45,411 bases of DNA from Acetobacterium fimetarium (GCF_014284475.1 NZ_WJBC01000022.1:1-45411), one strand, 5' to 3'. Counted from the stretch's first letter, positions 33,466 to 41,743 are shown. The notes: generated by a model not told the origin, from the letters alone. A program made the numbers and translations.

Positions 33466-34023
33466 TCATAATAAAAATTCTCTGCCAATCAAAGATTTGA
33501 TTTTATTTGGTATATCCGGAAATTTCTCATAGTCGGTAGGCATACGTAATCCGGGTACGACGATAATGTCAATTACATCGAAACCTAAAAAGATCATGGA
33601 AGCTTTTACATGTTCAAAATAAGAATTGAACATATTTTCATCAGGAGCCGCTTGGGTGAAGATTAGGATTAATTTTTTGCCGCTAAGCTCTGACGGCTTA
33701 TCAAAATGATAGAGTGGATAAAGCCGTTCCATAAATATTTTTGTAAGTGCTGAAATTTGCCACATATAAATAGGGGAACTAATAATCAAAAGATCAGATT
33801 CCAGTATTTTGTTATTAACCGTTGAAATGTCGTCTTGAATCACACATGGATTACCGGGGCTTTTACAGCTATAACAAGATGTACAACTCTTTATTTGCAA
33901 TTCACTAAGTTGTACTAGTTCTGTCATGTTGTTATTTTTGTCAAAGGAATTCAGACAACTGTTTAAAATGTTATAGCTATTTCCAAAATCTCTGGCGCTG
34001 CCGTTTACTGCTAGTATTTTCAT
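33466..34023 (-). CDS. Flavodoxin-family / NADPH-dependent FMN reductase-like protein
   Basis: 185 residues. The N-terminus MKILAVNGSARDFGNSYNIL is the FMN phosphate-binding loop of the NADPH-dependent FMN reductase/flavodoxin group. A cysteine cluster CTSCYSCKSPGNPC followed by QDD resembles iron-sulfur flavoproteins, though here it may be a redox or metal site. SSPIYMWQISALTKIFMERL is the typical second flavin-binding loop. ATG 34023 was chosen because AAAGGAGGT precedes it. It is divergent from the MmyB-type regulator at 34143, a common pairing in which the regulator controls the flavoprotein. Confidence 0.85.
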   Translation of the reverse strand: MKILAVNGSARDFGNSYNILNSCLNSFDKNNNMTELVQLSELQIKSCTSCYSCKSPGNPCVIQDDISTVNNKILESDLLIISSPIYMWQISALTKIFMERLYPLYHFDKPSELSGKKLILIFTQAAPDENMFNSYFEHVKASMIFLGFDVIDIIVVPGLRMPTDYEKFPDIPNKIKSLIGREFLL

Positions 34024-34142
34024 AATTGATGATACCTCCTTTTGTTTGAACTTCATTATAATTAAAAAATAATGATTCAGATAGTTTATCAGTTATAATA
34101 GTATAAATAGTAATAGGTTATATATTTGGTTTAGGAAGGGAG

Positions 34143-34973
34143 TTGGTTAATACGGAAAACGAATATCGATATAAGGAATTGGGGCGATTTTTAAAGATAA
34201 AAAGGGAGAAAATATCACCAACGCAAGTAGGTCTGTCTTATGGTAATCGCAGAAGAACACCAGGGCTTAAGAGAGAAGAAGTTGCACAATTGGCAAATGT
34301 TAGCTTGACATGGTATACGTGGTTGGAACAAGGCCGTGACATCAAAGTATCAGACCAAGTTTTAGAAAGTGTTGGACATGCTTTAATACTTAATGAAACA
34401 GAAATGCTCTATATTTTCTCGCTTGCACAAATGGCGATGCCGGAGTCTGAATTAAAGTCGAATAAATTGAGCTTTATCAGCAAACCTATTCAAATTATAT
34501 TAGATAAATTAGAGCCCTATCCCTCATTTGCGTCAGACCAATATTGGAATGTTATTGGTTGGAATAATTCGGCCAAAATGATTTTTGGGGATTTTGATAA
34601 AATGAATGCCAGGGAAAGAAATACTATCTGGCGGATGTTCAGAAATCCCAAGTACAAAACGCTATTCTCTGAATGGGAAAAAGTCGGACAATGGATAGTT
34701 GCTCAATTCAGACTTTCATGTGGTAATTATGTGAACGACAAGTGGTTTAAAATCTTTGTGGAAGAATTGATGGCGGAGAGTAGTGACTTTAAAAAATGGT
34801 GGTTAGATTACAATGTTGTTTTTGATGAGAATTTTCAGAAAAGACTGATGGTAGACCGGTTAGGAGATTTGATGTTTGATTTTACAAGTTTTGATGTGTC
34901 TGGCAATCCTCAAATTAAAATAGCGATACATACACCCGCAGATCAGGAGACATTGGATATGCTTAGGGGTTAA
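34143..34973 (+). CDS. MmyB-type helix-turn-helix transcriptional regulator
   Basis: 276 residues. The N-terminal XRE-like HTH has RRRTPGLKREEVAQLANVSL then WYTWLEQGRDIKVSDQVLES, the hallmark of the MmyB-like family. The C-terminal ligand-binding domain (about 105-270) has a PAS-like form (YPSFASDQYWNVIGWNNSAK, then NTIWRMFRNP). The start is a TTG at 34143 behind GGAAGGGAG; no better start is available. It is divergent from the flavoprotein gene with 119 bases between, and probably regulates it. Confidence 0.85.
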   Translation: MVNTENEYRYKELGRFLKIKREKISPTQVGLSYGNRRRTPGLKREEVAQLANVSLTWYTWLEQGRDIKVSDQVLESVGHALILNETEMLYIFSLAQMAMPESELKSNKLSFISKPIQIILDKLEPYPSFASDQYWNVIGWNNSAKMIFGDFDKMNARERNTIWRMFRNPKYKTLFSEWEKVGQWIVAQFRLSCGNYVNDKWFKIFVEELMAESSDFKKWWLDYNVVFDENFQKRLMVDRLGDLMFDFTSFDVSGNPQIKIAIHTPADQETLDMLRG

Positions 34974-35048
34974 GAAAATTTGAGCGAGAAATTGTTTTGT
35001 TGAGAATTAAAAAAAGATGTCCATCTGACAGGCAATGAAAAGATGAAC

Positions 35049-35076
35049 ATGACAAACGAAAAGTCCCCTTTGCCAT
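35049..35076 (+). repeat. REP-like palindrome abutting a longer dispersed repeat
   Basis: ATGACAAACGAAAAGTCCCC then TTTGCCAT, forward orientation, running into the 143-base repeat that starts at 35074. Together these fill most of the gap between 34974 and 35298. Confidence 0.8.
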
Positions 35077-35216
35077 AGAAGCCGACGCCGTTCTGATCTA
35101 AAAAATTCACGGTAAAAAAGACATAAATTTATCGGTGTAAATCATATCAACCGAGGTTTGATTATGTTATACTGATAAAAAAGGCAGGTAGGCTTTGTTA
35201 CTGTTTAAGCGGTGGC
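35074..35216. repeat. 143-base dispersed repeat, copy A
   Basis: It matches 43815-43958 along its whole length with scattered differences (CATAGAAGCCGAC at one end, TTACTGTTTAAGCGGTGGC at the other). Inside are a short hairpin (ATCAACC and GGTTTGAT) and GGTG-AAAAAAGG-ACTGT blocks loosely like parts of a cobalamin riboswitch. It lies 83 bases before a corrinoid-activator gene, and AGCCAGCTGA follows at about 35239. The core GGTGAAA box of that riboswitch is not found, so no riboswitch is called. Confidence 0.75.
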
Positions 35217-35298
35217 AAATCGCAGCAGGCCGCCAGCCAGCTGAACAGATAAAACCGTCGGAGATGGAAAGAATAAATGAGACAAAGATGAGGTGCTT

Positions 35299-36852
35299 AT
35301 GGATACGATACGACCACTTAGTGTCAAAAGATTTTTGAAAATAGGGCCGCCAGGTTACGGTGATATTCGTGGTGATCAGGAGCGGATTTTGGCGGAGCTC
35401 AGCGAGGAATTTGGGACAGTGTGTTTTCTTCCGGAAATACGGGAAAAAATTTATCCGCTGTGCCGAGCGGCCAACTGGGAAATAACGATTACCCTGATAA
35501 AAAACAAAAACGGCTGGGATCTGGTTGAGCTTGAGAGCGGGGATCAGAGACACCGGCACGTCGGGATAGCGGTAGATCTGGGAAGTACCTCGGTTGCCAT
35601 GCAGATGGTGGATCTGAACACCAGTGCGATTCTGGGTGAGGAGAAGATGCTTAATCAGCAGATTCGCTTTGGTGATGATATTCTCAGTCGAATCTTTTAT
35701 GGCAAGGATCATCGGTCACACTTGAAAGAGATACAGGAAACGACCCTGGCGACCCTGAACCAGCTGCTTAGTCAGCTCGAAGAAAAGACCGGCATAAAAA
35801 CGAAGACGGCCACGGTGACGGTGATATCCGGCAATACAACCATGATTCACTTTTTATTGGGAATCGATGCGTGGCCGATTTTTGAATATCCCTTTGCCCC
35901 GGTTTTTAACCACACCGGGTATTTGAATGCCCGGGAGCTGGGTCTGGGCACCAGCGGCTATGTCTATTGTATGCCGTCGGTAGCCAACTACCTGGGCGGC
36001 GATACGGTAAGTGGTTTGCTGATGGCCGGGCTTCACAAAAAAGATGAACTGGGACTTTTTATTGATATTGGAACCAATGGGGAGATGGTTCTGGGAAATC
36101 GGGACTTTCTGATTGCCGGAGCTGGAGCTGCAGGACCGGCACTGGAAGGCGGGATCAGCAAAAATGGCATGAAAGCCTCAAACGGGGCCGTAGATCGGGT
36201 TGTCATTGAAGACAATGTCTTGCGGGTTAGGACTATCGGCGGGGTTAAACCGCTGGGGATCTGTGGCTCGGGGATTGTGGATCTGATTGCCCAGATGCTG
36301 TTGAACGGCTGGATCGATTTTTCCGGGCGGTTTAACAGCGGTAAATCCGCGCGCATTGTCAAGCGGGATGGCGAATATGGGGTACTGTATGCAGACCGCA
36401 ACGAGTCGGGAAGTCATGAAGAACTGTTGTTTACCCAAACGGATATGAGTCAGTTCATCGACACCAAAGCGGCAGCCAGCACCATGGTTGAATATCTACT
36501 CGAACGAGTGGGGGTGGAAGCTGCGGAAGTGGAACGGCTGTATGTGTCTGGCGCTTTCGGCACCTACATCAATCTGGAATCGGCTATTACCATCGGTCTT
36601 TATCCGGATTTGCCCCGGGAACGATTTGTTTTCCTGGGTAACAGTTCGCTGGATGGGGCCGTTTCCCTGCTGACTGATTCAGAAAAAATGGAAGAGGCAA
36701 TAAGGCTGCAGAAGCGAATTGAGTATCTGGAGTTTGGTGCCGCCGATGATTTTCTTTCCCGGATGTTTGCCTCCCGTTTTTTACCGCACACGGATTTTAA
36801 TCGTTATCCGACGGTTAGGGATGAACTGAAAAAGCGCGGACGATTGCGCTGA
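35299..36852 (+). CDS. ASKHA-family corrinoid activation protein (RACo-like, DUF4445)
   Basis: 517 residues. Such proteins use ATP to drive reduction of inactive cob(II)alamin on corrinoid proteins of methyl-transfer pathways (reductive activator of CoFeSP and of O-demethylase corrinoid proteins). Seen: VGIAVDLGSTSVAMQMVDL, VISGNTTMIHFLLGID, GLFIDIGTNGEMVLGNRDFL, GICGSGIVDLIAQML and YVSGAFGTYINLESAITIGL, all ASKHA ATPase motifs. RACo-type proteins normally start with a [2Fe-2S] ferredoxin domain, but no cysteine cluster is present here and the protein begins in the linker region (PPGYGDIRGDQERILAEL). It is thus about 100 residues shorter than usual. GAGGTG precedes the ATG. No methyltransferase or corrinoid-protein gene is nearby. 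Confidence 0.85.
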   Translation: MDTIRPLSVKRFLKIGPPGYGDIRGDQERILAELSEEFGTVCFLPEIREKIYPLCRAANWEITITLIKNKNGWDLVELESGDQRHRHVGIAVDLGSTSVAMQMVDLNTSAILGEEKMLNQQIRFGDDILSRIFYGKDHRSHLKEIQETTLATLNQLLSQLEEKTGIKTKTATVTVISGNTTMIHFLLGIDAWPIFEYPFAPVFNHTGYLNARELGLGTSGYVYCMPSVANYLGGDTVSGLLMAGLHKKDELGLFIDIGTNGEMVLGNRDFLIAGAGAAGPALEGGISKNGMKASNGAVDRVVIEDNVLRVRTIGGVKPLGICGSGIVDLIAQMLLNGWIDFSGRFNSGKSARIVKRDGEYGVLYADRNESGSHEELLFTQTDMSQFIDTKAAASTMVEYLLERVGVEAAEVERLYVSGAFGTYINLESAITIGLYPDLPRERFVFLGNSSLDGAVSLLTDSEKMEEAIRLQKRIEYLEFGAADDFLSRMFASRFLPHTDFNRYPTVRDELKKRGRLR

Positions 36853-36865
36853 GTGATGCTAAGCC

Positions 36866-36940
36866 TGACAAGGGGGCGTTTCGCTTGTCATAGGGATTCT
36901 GGTAAAATGATAATAGCGAACGAAACGTCCCCACGTCATA
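36866..36940. repeat. Inverted pair of REP-like palindromes (REPIN-like)
   Basis: A reverse copy (TGACAAGGGGGCGTTTCGCT then TGTCAT, 36866-36891) and a forward copy (GCGAACGAAACGTCCCC then ACGTCATA, 36916-36940) face each other across a 24-base spacer. Two REP units in inverted order form the mobile unit known as a REPIN in Gram-negative genomes. Confidence 0.85.
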
Positions 36941-37031
36941 TATATATAAAATCCGACAAAACAAAGCAAGCATTGTCGGGAAACGGTAGCGGCCAAAGAC
37001 TATACTGTTATTACAGCAGGAGGTGATAGGT

Positions 37032-37889
37032 ATGGAATGGATGAAAGCAATTAGTGAAGCGGTCGATTATATCGAAAGCCACATTTCTGATGAGATTACG
37101 GCTGATGATGTGGCAAACTCAGTCTGCATCTCGACGTTCTATTTTCAAAAGGGATTCAGCATGTTATGTGGCTACACGATTATGGAATATATCCGCAATC
37201 GCCGACTGGCACTCGCTGGCGTCGCCCTGGCAGACAGCGAGGCGAAAGTCATCGATGTGGCCATGCAATATGGCTACGATTCGCCGGACAGCTTCACTAA
37301 AGCATTTACCCGCTTTCACGGCATCACCCCTTCGCAGGTGCGCAAGGACAAAACCATGATCAAATCCTTTGCACCGCTGAAATTAACAATATCCTTGAAA
37401 GGTGGTTATCTGATGGATTACAGAATTACAAAAAAGGACAGTTTTACGGTGATTGGTTCAGCCAAGGAGTTTTCCTACGAACAGGCCAAACAGGAAATTC
37501 CCGCGTTCTGGCAGGAGCATTATGCAACCGGGAAGGGGCAGCATGTTTGCGGTATGTTTGGCATTAACATCGATGAGCAGATGGGACATGAAAAATTCGA
37601 GTATGTGATCGCCGATGTTTACAATCCGGTGACGGATATTCCGGAAGGCTTCGTGACCAAAACGATTCCGGCATTCACCTGGGCAGTATTTCCCTGTAAA
37701 GGTGCGATGCCAAATTCGCTGCAGGATGTGAATACGAAAATATTCTCTGAATGGCTGCCAGCCCTGAAGGAGTATGAATTTGCCGCCGGTTACTGCATTG
37801 AAATGTACGATGCACCCGATAAATACCCCAAGGGCATCCAGGATGAAAATTATTATGCCGAGATCTGGATTCCGGTAAAACGAAAATAG
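37032..37889 (+). CDS. AraC-family regulator with GyrI-like effector domain
   Basis: 285 residues. The N-terminal AraC double helix-turn-helix (about 1-105) shows ADDVANSVCISTFYFQKGFS, YIRNRRLALAGVALAD, VIDVAMQYGYDSPDSFTKAF and RFHGITPSQVRKD. A GyrI-like/SOUL small-molecule-binding domain follows (about 125-285), including PAFTWAVFPCKGAMPN and YYAEIWIPV. Such proteins sense xenobiotics and activate efflux or detoxification genes. AGGAGGTG precedes the ATG at 37032. A strong terminator follows, so it is monocistronic. Its target may be the ABC exporter downstream on the other strand, but that is only a guess. Confidence 0.9.
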   Translation: MEWMKAISEAVDYIESHISDEITADDVANSVCISTFYFQKGFSMLCGYTIMEYIRNRRLALAGVALADSEAKVIDVAMQYGYDSPDSFTKAFTRFHGITPSQVRKDKTMIKSFAPLKLTISLKGGYLMDYRITKKDSFTVIGSAKEFSYEQAKQEIPAFWQEHYATGKGQHVCGMFGINIDEQMGHEKFEYVIADVYNPVTDIPEGFVTKTIPAFTWAVFPCKGAMPNSLQDVNTKIFSEWLPALKEYEFAAGYCIEMYDAPDKYPKGIQDENYYAEIWIPVKRK

Positions 37890-37896
37890 CGAACGA

Positions 37897-37931
37897 AGCC
37901 CCTGCAACCGTGATGGAAGCAGGGGCTTTTT
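37897..37931 (+). terminator. Terminator of AraC-GyrI regulator
   Basis: AGCCCCTGC (37897-37905) pairs with GCAGGGGCT (37919-37927), then TTTTT. Half of a REP-like sequence (AGCGAACGAAG) abuts the left arm. Confidence 0.9.
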
Positions 37932-38022
37932 GCGGCAAACGGATGCAATTGCAAATTGCCGCTTGATAAGATACCATCCGGAAACTATAATGGAGTTACC
38001 AGATGGTAAAAAGGAGGAACTC

Positions 38023-38124
38023 ATGAAAGCAATTGTATACACGTCCAATACCGGAACGACGGCGGAATATGCGAAACTCATTGGAGAAAAGACCGGTTTG
38101 CCGGTCTATTCATTTGAAGAATGA
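38023..38124 (+). pseudogene. Flavodoxin-like 5' fragment
   Basis: After AAGGAGGA, ATG 38023 opens MKAIVYTSNTGTTAEYAKLI then GEKTGLPVYSFEE and stops at 38124. This is the FMN-binding N-terminus of a flavodoxin-like family with normal length of about 160 residues; only 33 remain. Expression signals are intact, so a short peptide may still be made. Confidence 0.75.
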
Positions 38125-38252
38125 AGGAGGATGCTCAGTTCGCCTTTCTGGCGGGCTGCAATATGGCCGTTTTCGATTATCCGGGGTATGGCAGAAGCAC
38201 CGGAAAGTCTGGGAAAAGGCGCGGCGCTCTGCCGGGTGGCGCGGTTGACTAG
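38121..38252 (+). pseudogene. Alpha/beta hydrolase internal fragment fused behind the flavodoxin fragment
   Basis: In the frame starting at 38121 the sequence reads QFAFLAGCNMAVFDYPGYGR then STGKSG before losing family resemblance and stopping at 38250. VFDYPGYGRSTG is the classic strand and turn of alpha/beta hydrolases after the oxyanion hole. No nucleophile elbow or start follows. It is joined directly to the flavodoxin remnant and to the end of the ABC exporter gene. Confidence 0.6.
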
Positions 38253-39907
38253 CGGTGGTCTCCAATTTCGATCATCCGATGGTTTTGGGTATATTCCTGC
38301 AAGCGGTGCGAAATGGAAATCACGGTGCGGCCCTGGGAGGCACGCTTGAGCGCTTCGAGCACCCGACGTTCGGTTGCGCTGTCGAGATTGGCGGTGATTT
38401 CATCGAGCAGCAGGATTTGGGGCGCGGCGACGACGGCGCGGGCAATGGCGAGCAACTGAAACTGCCCCTGTGAAAAAGCGGCCTTTTCGCCAGGTGTGTC
38501 ATAGCCGTCGGGAAATGCCACAATGCTCTCGTGCAGGCCCACCAGCCGGGCGGCAGTCTCCACCTGCTGGCGGCTGATATCAGGGTCGAACAGCGAAATC
38601 TGCTCGGCAACGGTGCCGGCGACCAGATGAAAGGACTGTTCCACATAACCGAACAACGCCCGTTTCTTAGCCGCCGGGATGATCGCGGCCGCCACGCCGT
38701 TGATCAGCACGCGGCCGGCATCGGGGTGGTACAGGCCGAGTGCCAAACGGAAGATCGTGCTTTTGCCGGCACCGGTCCGGCCGATGAAGGTCACGGCTTC
38801 GCCACTTGCTACTGTAAAGGACAGGTCGGAAAAGACCGGCGTGTCGTCATCATAGCGAAAACTGACTTGTTCAAAGCAAAGCGCCGGCTGAGCGTTTACC
38901 GTGGGTTCTGGATGGGTGTGGACTGAATCCGGATGCTGGCTTGGTGTTTCCTGCAGAAATTCATTGATGCGCCGGATCCCGGCCACCGCCGCCTGGATAT
39001 TTTGAATTTCCATCCCGATGCTCTCGAGCGGCTCAAAGATCTTGCCCACATAGGCAATGATGGCGACGGCCGTTCCCACGCTCAGGCCGAAGAACTGCTG
39101 CATCGATCCGCCCATGGCAGCGAGGACCATCATCAGTGCAATGATCGCGGCGCTGAAAAAGATGACAATCGGCGAATAAATGGAATCGTAGAGATTGGAC
39201 TTGTCGGTGGCCCGATAGCTTTCGTCGATATAAGCATCGTATTGCTGCTCCATGTATTGCTGGCGAAACAGGGTGTGGATCATGCGGATGTTGCGGATGG
39301 TCTCCGGAACATGGTTGTTCACCTTGCTGATGGCGACGCGATTGGCCAGTTGTGACGTGAGCATCCGTTGCTGAAACAGGCGCGTCAGCGCAAACATCAG
39401 CGGGATGATCAACAGCATCAGCAGGCCCAGGCCGGTGCTTTTGTAAAAGATGACTGCCAGAATGCTGAGCACCTTGAAAGCGTCGGCAAACATACTGATG
39501 ATGCCGTTGGTGAACATCGCATCGACGGCATCAACATCGTTGACAAACCGCGACGTGATTTTGCCGGGTTCATTGGCGGTAAAATAGGCTGCCGGCAGAT
39601 TCTGAAGCTTGGTGCACATTTCACCGCGCAGACCGTGCGTGATCTTCTGGCCAAACTTGGTGATCATGATGTTCTGCCCGGACTCCAGCAAGCCTGACAG
39701 TGCCAGCAGGCCCAAGTAGGATAACGCGAGCAAAAACGCGATGGGCTGTCCGGCAGTCAGGTTGTTGACGATGCGCTCCAGAATCAGTGGGGGAAAAAGC
39801 GCGGCGACAATGGCACCAATAATCGTGATGACCGTCAGCACCGTCATCGGCCGGAACGCCGTAATTGTTTTAAGAACCACCGTGTGGAGACTGCTTTTTT
39901 TAGTCAT
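38249..39907 (-). CDS. Heterodimeric ABC exporter subunit B
   Basis: 552 residues: six-helix ABC exporter membrane domain (about 1-315) plus ATPase domain. Walker A GRTGAGKST and Walker B ILLLDEITANLD with the catalytic Glu are intact, but the signature is SQGQ in AAFSQGQFQLLAIARA instead of SGGQ. With its partner (canonical SGGQ, but Asp in place of the catalytic Glu) this gives one functional and one degenerate ATP site, the usual pattern of heterodimeric exporters of the BmrCD/TM287-288 type. ATG 39907 follows GGAGGTGAG and overlaps the stop of subunit A by eight bases. Probably exports a drug, lipid or peptide. Confidence 0.9.
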   Translation of the reverse strand: MTKKSSLHTVVLKTITAFRPMTVLTVITIIGAIVAALFPPLILERIVNNLTAGQPIAFLLALSYLGLLALSGLLESGQNIMITKFGQKITHGLRGEMCTKLQNLPAAYFTANEPGKITSRFVNDVDAVDAMFTNGIISMFADAFKVLSILAVIFYKSTGLGLLMLLIIPLMFALTRLFQQRMLTSQLANRVAISKVNNHVPETIRNIRMIHTLFRQQYMEQQYDAYIDESYRATDKSNLYDSIYSPIVIFFSAAIIALMMVLAAMGGSMQQFFGLSVGTAVAIIAYVGKIFEPLESIGMEIQNIQAAVAGIRRINEFLQETPSQHPDSVHTHPEPTVNAQPALCFEQVSFRYDDDTPVFSDLSFTVASGEAVTFIGRTGAGKSTIFRLALGLYHPDAGRVLINGVAAAIIPAAKKRALFGYVEQSFHLVAGTVAEQISLFDPDISRQQVETAARLVGLHESIVAFPDGYDTPGEKAAFSQGQFQLLAIARAVVAAPQILLLDEITANLDSATERRVLEALKRASQGRTVISISHRLQEYTQNHRMIEIGDHR

Positions 39908-41660
39908 GCTGCTCACCTCCGGCCATCTGGGCGCGATACAGCCTGGCATAGGCGTTGTTTTCCTTCAGCAATGCTGCATGGGTGGAAAAGATGCCGCTGC
40001 CGTTGTCCAAAAACAGCACCCGGTCTAGATCCGGAAACAGGTACAGACGATGCGAAATAAGCAGCACAATCTTGCCTTTGGCCAGCCGGCGCAGGTTTCT
40101 GAAGATGGCCTGCTCGGTGCGGCGATCGACGGCTGAAAAGGGATCGTCCAGAATCAGAATCGGCCCGGCGTTATACAGGGTGCGGGCCAGAGCCGTGCGG
40201 GCTTGCTGTCCGCCCGAAAGCCGGATGCCGCCGCTGCCGACGGACGTGGCAGCGCCCTGGGGCATCTGGGCGATTTCCTGATCCAGGCAGACGGTTTCAA
40301 GAACGGCGGCAATGCTTTCCTGTTTTCCCAGCCGGATATTTTCTGCGATGCTGCAGCTCATCAGTTCGGGCTCATGGCCGAGGTAGGCGATCAGCCGGCT
40401 GCGTTCGTAGGCGCTCAGTTCGGACAATTCACGGTCACCCACGCGGATGCTGCCCTGATAGGGCACTTCGCCGATAAAGGCCTTGCCCAGCGTGGATTTG
40501 CCGCCGGCAACTGCTCCGGTGACCCCGATGATCTGTCCCGGAGCGGCCGAAAAAGAAATGGCGTTGAGGCTCCAGGTACTGCCCGGCCAGCGCAGCGACA
40601 CATCAGTGACCTCAAGTTGGGGCGGTCTTGAAAAGTCAAGGGTGGTGTTCGTGTTCGGGACCACATAGGCTTTCATCAGCGGCTTGATCCGCTGCCAGGA
40701 TACCTGGGCCTTCTGCACGGCGTTAAACAGCTTGGCCGCCTTTGAGGATTTAAGTGCCATTTTGGTAAAGGCGGAAAGAAAGGTCGTGAAGGCGGCGATA
40801 TCCCAGCTGGTCCAGCCGCTCCCTTGCACGTTGCGGGCGCCAAAATAAATGACCAGCACCGCCCCGCACATCGAGATGATGTTGTAAAGCGGCTGCATGG
40901 TGTTTTCCCAGAGATTGGCCAGCACCGCCCGCTGCTCGTAATCCTGCAGGTGAGCTTCATAGGCCTGGTCGCGGTTTTGTTCGCGGCCATAAATCCGGTA
41001 GGTCACGGCATTGCTGATCCGGTCCATGGTGGCATTGTTGAGTCGGCCGGCGCTTTTTTTGTATTCGGCATTGTAGCGGGTGATGCGGGTTTTAAGTCCG
41101 CCGGCAATCAGATAGGCAAGCGGCGTAAAGAGCGAAGCCAGCATCGCCAGACGCCAGTCATAAAAGAACAGCAGGCCGAGATAGGCCACCAGCACAACGC
41201 CGGTATCGAAGATCTCGGTGGTGAATTTGCGCATGCCTTCCACACAGGCATCGACATCGGCGATGGCTTTGGTCATCACGGCGCCGAGATCCTCCTGTTC
41301 CAATTCCACCTTGCTCATGTTCACCAGGCTGTTGTACAGCATATGGCGCATATTGCGGCTGGTATTATTGGCAAAGCGCCGCACGTAAAAGCGCTTGATG
41401 GCGCGCATCACCTGGACAATCAGGATCACGGCGAGGTAAGTCAGGGCCAGGGTGACCATCGAGGCGAAGGTTTTGTTGCCGTTGATGATGTCGAACAGCC
41501 GCTGGACCAACTGCCCCTCAAAGTAGGGGCCGGCCAGCATGCCGAGATTATAAAGGAGACCGGAAACCGTGACCAGCAGCAGCGGTCCGGCTTCCAATCG
41601 GAAATACGACCCGATGCGGTCGGGATTCGTGACATTTTTAATCGGTCGACCCTGGCTCAT
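39900..41660 (-). CDS. Heterodimeric ABC exporter subunit A
   Basis: 586 residues: membrane domain with six hydrophobic helices (about 20-320) and ATPase domain. Walker A is GVTGAVAGGKST, the signature RLSGGQQAR is canonical, and Walker B ILILDDPFSAVD has Asp where the catalytic Glu should be. Its own ATP site (with the partner's SQGQ) is therefore degenerate, while its signature completes the active site of subunit B. Its start overlaps the stop of a 28-codon leader ORF as ATGA (41657-41660), and it overlaps subunit B by eight bases: a three-cistron coupled operon. The region is markedly GC-rich compared with genes on either side. Confidence 0.9.
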   Translation of the reverse strand: MSQGRPIKNVTNPDRIGSYFRLEAGPLLLVTVSGLLYNLGMLAGPYFEGQLVQRLFDIINGNKTFASMVTLALTYLAVILIVQVMRAIKRFYVRRFANNTSRNMRHMLYNSLVNMSKVELEQEDLGAVMTKAIADVDACVEGMRKFTTEIFDTGVVLVAYLGLLFFYDWRLAMLASLFTPLAYLIAGGLKTRITRYNAEYKKSAGRLNNATMDRISNAVTYRIYGREQNRDQAYEAHLQDYEQRAVLANLWENTMQPLYNIISMCGAVLVIYFGARNVQGSGWTSWDIAAFTTFLSAFTKMALKSSKAAKLFNAVQKAQVSWQRIKPLMKAYVVPNTNTTLDFSRPPQLEVTDVSLRWPGSTWSLNAISFSAAPGQIIGVTGAVAGGKSTLGKAFIGEVPYQGSIRVGDRELSELSAYERSRLIAYLGHEPELMSCSIAENIRLGKQESIAAVLETVCLDQEIAQMPQGAATSVGSGGIRLSGGQQARTALARTLYNAGPILILDDPFSAVDRRTEQAIFRNLRRLAKGKIVLLISHRLYLFPDLDRVLFLDNGSGIFSTHAALLKENNAYARLYRAQMAGGEQHD

Positions 41661-41743
41661 TTTTGACCACCACCTGTCATAAAGCGGCTGGTGCGATTGG
41701 AAAAGCCCTGATTATTATAATTTGGCGTTTTGGTCTGTTTCAC
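41657..41743 (-). CDS. 28-residue leader ORF coupled to the ABC exporter
   Basis: GTG at 41743 is preceded by AGAAGGAG at eight bases, a far better Shine-Dalgarno than that of the exporter itself. The product reads MKQTKTPNYNNQGFSNRTSR then FMTGGGQK: basic, Asn/Gln/Gly-rich, without membrane segment. Its TGA overlaps the exporter ATG. It could be a leader whose translation opens the exporter's start, a small exporter-associated protein, or a peptide substrate (all inference). Too short to assign to any family. Confidence 0.6.
   Translation of the reverse strand: MKQTKTPNYNNQGFSNRTSRFMTGGGQK

Noticed and set aside
35074-35290. Cobalamin riboswitch call
   Set aside because: The order of some blocks fits, but the conserved GGTGAAA/CCGG core is missing and the second copy is not near a corrinoid gene; kept as a finding only.
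35167-35712. 181-codon minus-strand open frame
   Set aside because: It lies antisense to the corrinoid activator start, has no family resemblance and a poor start region; a shadow frame.
40824-41666. 280-codon plus-strand open frame
   Set aside because: Antisense to the exporter subunit A, whose domain motifs are unmistakable; the long shadow results from the high GC content.
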